Shown piece after piece: positions 60,336 through 64,000 of a stretch of 64,000 nt of DNA; position 1 is the first letter of the stretch; every line of letters starts with the position of its first letter. Position numbers and translations under genes: made by a program. The notes beneath the pieces are model-generated. The model saw nothing but the letters and a program-made list of their open reading frames with translations. It searched no databases and was not told where the DNA came from. This stretch comes from an uncultured Prevotella sp. (GTDB lineage: Bacteria; Bacteroidota; Bacteroidia; Bacteroidales; Bacteroidaceae), in the NCBI GenBank assembly GCA_900318625.1, contig ONLG01000003.1:1-64000 (forward strand). Reading direction: 5' to 3'.

Positions 60336-60401
60336 AAGGTGAGAGATTAGTTTCAGTGTTTGGGTAGCCCCACGGCCCACACGAAACTAATCTCTCACCT
60401 T
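60336..60401. terminator. Bidirectional terminator between synthetase 2 and the Crp/Fnr gene
   Basis: A stem of about 19 bp (AAGGTGAGAGATTAGTTTC and its complement) with a 28-nt loop. The left flank is A-rich and the right flank TTATTATATATATA, so both converging genes can use it. Confidence 0.85.
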
Positions 60402-60424
60402 ATTATATATATACGCGCGCGTAG

Positions 60425-61021
60425 CTACTCCAGCAGCGTTGACGAGCGCACGCGACTCAAGGTCTCTGGTGTCATCTGCAGATAGCTGGCAATATAGACG
60501 AGCGGAGCACGCAGCACAACCTGCGGCCACAGCTTGCACATCTTCTTGTAGCGAGCCTGTGCCGTCTCGAAACGCACCAGGTCGGCATGTACCTGCGAAA
60601 TGATAAGACTCTCCTCGAGTATCTTGCGATAGAGAATCTGTATGTTCACGTTGTGCAGTGCCACCTCCTCAAGATGCTGCTTTGGCAGCGCATATACCAA
60701 GGTAGGCTCCAGAGCCTCGACCTGCAACTTCGTCGGCTCCTCGCGGAAGAGGCTCTCGATGCACATCACGATGGTGTGGTCTTCTCCAAGATGCTCGGTT
60801 ATCTGCTTGCCGTTCTTGAAGTAGAACTGTCGCACAAGGCCCTTCTCGATATAGTATATGTTCTCACATATCTCTCCTTCACGCAGTATCATGTCGCCCT
60901 TGTTGTAGCGTATAGGCACGAGTATGCTCTCAAGCACGTCCAGTTCGTCGTGGGTCATGGTGCTGTATTTGCGTGCCAGTTCGCGGGCAATATCCCTTGT
61001 AGCATAGATACTTTCTTTCAT
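60425..61021 (-). CDS. Crp/Fnr-family transcriptional regulator
   Basis: A 198-residue regulator with a cyclic-nucleotide-binding-like beta roll (about 20-120; RYNKGDMILREGEICENIYYIEKGLVRQFY) and a C-terminal winged helix (about 140-195) with RAPLVYIASYLQMTPETLSRVR, where the recognition helix lies. There is no N-terminal cysteine cluster as in FNR, and the usual cAMP-contact residues are not obvious, so the effector is unknown. It faces the synthetase genes across a shared terminator and is a candidate for binding their dyads. Confidence 0.88.
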   Translation of the reverse strand: MKESIYATRDIARELARKYSTMTHDELDVLESILVPIRYNKGDMILREGEICENIYYIEKGLVRQFYFKNGKQITEHLGEDHTIVMCIESLFREEPTKLQVEALEPTLVYALPKQHLEEVALHNVNIQILYRKILEESLIISQVHADLVRFETAQARYKKMCKLWPQVVLRAPLVYIASYLQMTPETLSRVRSSTLLE

Positions 61022-61117
61022 AATGTCTTCCTCCTGTAAAAACGAGTAATAGTTAGATGTTTAAATCTTTGTTGTTGTTTATTAAAAGTGTGTTGTTTGT
61101 CGTTTATTGAATTTATG

Positions 61118-62899
61118 TCAGTCAAGTTTCAGCACGGCGAGGAAAGCCTTCTGCGGCACTTCCACATTGCCAATCTGCTTCATTCGCTTCTTTCCGCGCT
61201 TCTGCTTCTCGAGCAGTTTGCGCTTACGCGACACGTCGCCGCCATAGCATTTGGCCGTAACGTCCTTGCGAACCTGCTTCACCGTCTCGCGTGCCACTAT
61301 CTTAGCACCGATAGCTGCCTGTATTGCAATGTCGAACTGCTGGCGCGGAATGAGGTCTTTAAGCTTCTCGCACATCCGCCTTCCCAGCGTAACGGCATTG
61401 TCGTGGTGGGCAAGTGTGGAGAGCGCATCCACCGGTTCACCGTTGAGCAGGATGTCGAGCTTTGCCAGCTTCGACGGGCGGAACGAGTCAATATGATAGT
61501 CGAACGAGGCATATCCCTTGGATATCGACTTCAGCTTGTCGTAGAAATCAATCACTATCTCGCCGAGCGGAATCATGAATATCAGCTCTACGCGGTTGCC
61601 ACTGACATACTCCTGCTTGACGAGCTCGCCCCTCTTGTCGAGACAGAGCTTCATTATCGGGCCTATGAAATTGGCATCGGTGATGATGCTTGCACGGATA
61701 TAAGGCTCCTCTATATGCTCTATCATCGTGGGATCGGGCAGCCCCGACGGATTATGCACTTCGTTCACGCCACCCTGTTTGTCGTAAACCATGTAGGAAA
61801 CATTGGGCACGGTGGTGATAACATCCATGTTGAATTCTCGGTCAAGGCGCTCCTGCACAATCTCCATGTGGAGCAATCCGAGGAAGCCGCAGCGGAAACC
61901 GAAACCCAAGGCCACTGATGACTCGGGCTGAAAGGTTAGCGAAGCATCGTTGAGTTGCAGCTTTTCGAGCGATGCGCGCAGGTTCTCATAGTCATTGGGG
62001 TCTATCGGATACACTCCAGCAAACACCATAGGCTTCACCTCCTGGAACCCTTCGATAGCTTTCTCGCAGGGAGATGCCGTGTGTGTAATGGTGTCGCCGA
62101 CCTTCACTTCCTTAGCATCCTTGATGCCGCTGATGATATATCCCACCTCGCCAGTGTTGAGTTGCTGGCGCGGAATCATCTCCATCTTCAGCACACCGAC
62201 CTCGTCGGCGGTATATTCCATGCCCGTATTGAAGAACTTCACCTTATCGCCCTTGCGTATCGAACCGTTCTCTATCTTGAAATAAGCTATGATTCCGCGG
62301 AACGAATTGAACACAGAGTCGAATATCAGAGCCTGCAACGGTGCCTCGGGATTGCCGTTGGGATGCGGCACACGCTCCACAACAGCTCGCAGAATGTCCT
62401 CCACGCCCTCGCCTGTACGGCCCGATGCACGTATTATCTCTTTCGGGTCGCAGCCCAGCAGGTCTACTATCTCGTCCTCTACCTCCTCGGGCATGGCATT
62501 GGGCATATCAATCTTGTTTATCACCGGGATAATCTCGAGGTCGTGATCGATAGCCATATACAGGTTCGAGATGGTCTGCGCCTGCACTCCCTGCGTGGCA
62601 TCGACCACCAGAATGGCTCCTTCGCAGGCTGCTATGCTGCGCGACACCTCGTAGGAGAAGTCTACGTGTCCCGGAGTATCAATGAGATTAAGTATATATT
62701 TCTCGCCATCCAGCGTATATTCCATCTGTATGGCATGGCTCTTGATGGTTATCCCGCGTTCTTTCTCAAGGTCCATATCGTCGAGCATCTGTCCTTCAGT
62801 AATCTGAATGGTATTGGTATGCTCAAGCAGACGGTCGGCAATAGTCGACTTTCCATGGTCTATATGGGCTATGATACAGAAGTTTCGTATGTTGTTCAT
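61118..62899 (-). CDS. lepA: Elongation factor 4 (LepA)
   Basis: A 593-residue translational GTPase: G1 [10 protein letters not shown]3 [16 protein letters not shown]4 NKIDMP, then domains II, III and V and the LepA-specific C-terminal domain (about 490-593; [65 protein letters not shown]). It acts on stalled or mispositioned ribosomes. TATTTTTG at 62969-62976 is its promoter element. Confidence 0.96.
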   Translation of the reverse strand: MNNIRNFCIIAHIDHGKSTIADRLLEHTNTIQITEGQMLDDMDLEKERGITIKSHAIQMEYTLDGEKYILNLIDTPGHVDFSYEVSRSIAACEGAILVVDATQGVQAQTISNLYMAIDHDLEIIPVINKIDMPNAMPEEVEDEIVDLLGCDPKEIIRASGRTGEGVEDILRAVVERVPHPNGNPEAPLQALIFDSVFNSFRGIIAYFKIENGSIRKGDKVKFFNTGMEYTADEVGVLKMEMIPRQQLNTGEVGYIISGIKDAKEVKVGDTITHTASPCEKAIEGFQEVKPMVFAGVYPIDPNDYENLRASLEKLQLNDASLTFQPESSVALGFGFRCGFLGLLHMEIVQERLDREFNMDVITTVPNVSYMVYDKQGGVNEVHNPSGLPDPTMIEHIEEPYIRASIITDANFIGPIMKLCLDKRGELVKQEYVSGNRVELIFMIPLGEIVIDFYDKLKSISKGYASFDYHIDSFRPSKLAKLDILLNGEPVDALSTLAHHDNAVTLGRRMCEKLKDLIPRQQFDIAIQAAIGAKIVARETVKQVRKDVTAKCYGGDVSRKRKLLEKQKRGKKRMKQIGNVEVPQKAFLAVLKLD

Positions 62900-62968
62900 T
62901 GTCGGTTAATATCAATCTTTTTGCTTAAAAGTAGAATTCTGGGGCCGTCACACATCCCCTTCAATTTG

Positions 62969-62976
62969 CAAAAATA
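62969..62976 (-). promoter_or_regulatory. -7 promoter element of lepA
   Basis: Reads TATTTTTG on the minus strand, 70 bp before the start. Confidence 0.55.
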
Positions 62977-63063
62977 CGAATAAAAAACGACTTGACGAAA
63001 TCATTTAAGATTATTTGCCTACAGATTTAGGCATATTACAATCTTGGAAACTCAAAATGACAA

Positions 63064-63095
63064 GGGAGAGCGGAGCCATTCCCGGGCGCTCTCCC
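63064..63095 (-). terminator. Terminator of the DUF4625 gene
   Basis: Stem GGGAGAGCG/CGCTCTCCC, 9 bp, followed on the minus strand by TTGTCATTTTG. It lies 25 bp after the stop. Confidence 0.65.
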
Positions 63096-63119
63096 CTATC
63101 AGTTTTCAGCCTTCGGAGG

Positions 63120-63620
63120 TTATTCGGTTATCTCAATAGACACCGCCTTGAGCTGCTGCCAACCTGCGCGGTCGGTAACGCGAAGCATGAAATGGTAGTC
63201 GCCGGCATCTATATCCTCGGGGATAACGATGTCCTGGCGCACCTCAAACTTGCGCTGTCCTGCCGGAATGTTGTGGCTTTCGTTGAACACCCAGGGCTTC
63301 ACTGCCTCCTTGTGCTCGTCTTCATGCTCATGTTCCTCACATTCCACCGGGCTTGTGCTGTGCGAATGGTGGTCGGAATTGCTGTGAATCTCGATGTTGT
63401 AGGCTCCCAGCTCCTCGTTGTCGGTCAGAATATAGTCCACGGGAATTACCTCTCCGCGCTTGTATTGCTGGCAGTCCACCGGGTTTGGGGTTATTCCCTG
63501 ACCCGATATTTCAGGATAGGTCATGTCCTTGGAGTCCTCGTCGGAGCCACAAGACACCGTTCCAACTATTGCAACACACGCGAGAGCACTCAGGATGCTC
63601 ATATATTTCTTTGTATTCAT
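63120..63620 (-). CDS. DUF4625-like lipoprotein with a His-rich segment
   Basis: A 166-residue lipoprotein (signal to Cys24, GTVSC). After a DUF4625-like beginning (YPEISGQGITPNPVDCQQYKRG) comes a His/Glu/Asp-rich stretch (about 80-105) with about eight His residues and one Cys, then a beta-sandwich-like end (VPEDIDAGDYHFMLRVTD-type text). The His cluster suggests metal binding. It follows a TonB-dependent receptor gene on the same strand with about 100 bp between, so the pair may serve metal uptake; this is inferred. Confidence 0.8.
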   Translation of the reverse strand: MNTKKYMSILSALACVAIVGTVSCGSDEDSKDMTYPEISGQGITPNPVDCQQYKRGEVIPVDYILTDNEELGAYNIEIHSNSDHHSHSTSPVECEEHEHEDEHKEAVKPWVFNESHNIPAGQRKFEVRQDIVIPEDIDAGDYHFMLRVTDRAGWQQLKAVSIEITE

Positions 63621-63722
63621 ATTTCTTAATATTAAATTTGACTGTCATTATTTATAACAATTGATACGGTATGGGGTGAGAGAATGGTGTTCCCGGAGTC
63701 GAAACAGCGGGCCACCGGCGGC

Positions 63723-64000
63723 TCAGAACTCCAGTCCCACCACTGCCGAAAGGTTGCGACCGGGCTCCGGCACGTCTATCAGGCGGTAGAAGCTGGTGTG
63801 GTCGTAGTAGCGGCGGTTGAGCAGATTGTCGATGTTCAGGGCTATATTGAGCTTTGCCCAGCTGAAGGCGAACTGCTTTCCAGCCGACAGATTGAGTGTC
63901 ATATAGCCCGGCGTGGGCTTCTCGGGCGGCACTATCTCGCGCTGTGCACCCACTACATGACAGTTGAGCCGCACATAGTCGCCCACTCCTTTGCCGTAAA
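63723..64000 (-). CDS. TonB-dependent receptor, C-terminal part
   Basis: The last 92 codons of a gene that runs off the right edge. The text MTLNLSAGKQFAFSWAKLNIALNIDNLLNRRYYDHTSFYRLIDVPEPGRNLSAVVGLEF is typical of the last strands of a TonB-dependent receptor, ending in an aromatic residue (Phe) needed for BAM recognition. The ligand cannot be told from this part; the DUF4625 lipoprotein follows. Confidence 0.85.
   Translation of the reverse strand, partial: YGKGVGDYVRLNCHVVGAQREIVPPEKPTPGYMTLNLSAGKQFAFSWAKLNIALNIDNLLNRRYYDHTSFYRLIDVPEPGRNLSAVVGLEF

Overview
The window looks like chromosomal DNA of a Bacteroidota bacterium, most probably a Prevotella-type member of the Bacteroidales. This is inferred from: many copies of the Bacteroidota -7 promoter element TAnnTTTG (TACCTTTG, TAACTTTG, TATCTTTG) at consistent distances ahead of genes; Bacteroidota-specific families (DUF5606-, DUF4827- and DUF4625-like proteins, a lipoprotein form of a TamA-type barrel paired with TamB, a long NusB, a Bacteroidota-type LptD, a plug-bearing outer-membrane barrel); and a G+C content that looks slightly above half in genes. 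Nearly all genes are housekeeping or envelope functions. No phage, plasmid, insertion sequence or CRISPR array was recognised.

Layout. 1-7.9 kb: 5' part of a DPP IV-like peptidase, an alpha/beta hydrolase, a tiny repeat-bearing lipoprotein, mtaB plus a family 2 glycosyltransferase, a GldB-like lipoprotein, a TIGR01212-type radical SAM protein and a second hydrolase. 8-13.6 kb: a TlpA-like thioredoxin, a Ca/Na antiporter, a radical SAM activase-like protein, a Cys-cluster protein, a DUF5606 protein and a SulP transporter. 13.7-19.3 kb: the leftward operon nusB-yajC-ybbR-like-coaE and the rightward run rplY-pth-S4 protein-purN. 19.4-24.4 kb: a large outer-membrane barrel protein, aroB and queF. 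24.4-26.2 kb: a 1.7-kb gene-free region full of repeats. 26.2-41.9 kb: glmM, a DUF4827 lipoprotein, a nucleotidyltransferase with nrnA, the tamB/tamA-like pair, a lipoprotein, a carboxyltransferase and an HD hydrolase. 42-49.5 kb: lptD, a Kef-type antiporter, pepT and a polyprenol-phosphate mannosyltransferase. 49.6-52.1 kb: tRNA-Arg(CCG) and three unfamiliar exported or membrane genes. 52.5-64 kb: thiL, an aminotransferase, a Lol-type permease, two paralogous acyl-CoA synthetases, a Crp/Fnr regulator, lepA, a DUF4625 lipoprotein and the end of a TonB-dependent receptor.

Many genes serve the outer membrane: LptD (LPS export), TamB with its TamA-like partner, the Lol-type permease, two receptor-type barrels and several lipoproteins. 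Translation and tRNA functions are also well represented (MtaB, QueF, Pth, L25, LepA, S4 protein, tRNA-Arg).

The most interesting signals are non-coding. (1) The two paralogous acyl-CoA synthetase genes carry the same promoter design: two dyads TTGCACA-N13-TGTGCAA with centres exactly 41 bp apart, next to a Crp/Fnr regulator gene. (2) Three distant intergenic loci each hold five tandem 22-bp units of one degenerate family; a fourth locus holds seven 22-bp palindromic units just upstream of a promoter. (3) A roughly 690-bp region is built on an exact 43-bp period around GGATT-N3-AATCC palindromes. (4) A carboxyltransferase has a biotinyl-type C-terminal domain whose acceptor lysine position is occupied by tryptophan.
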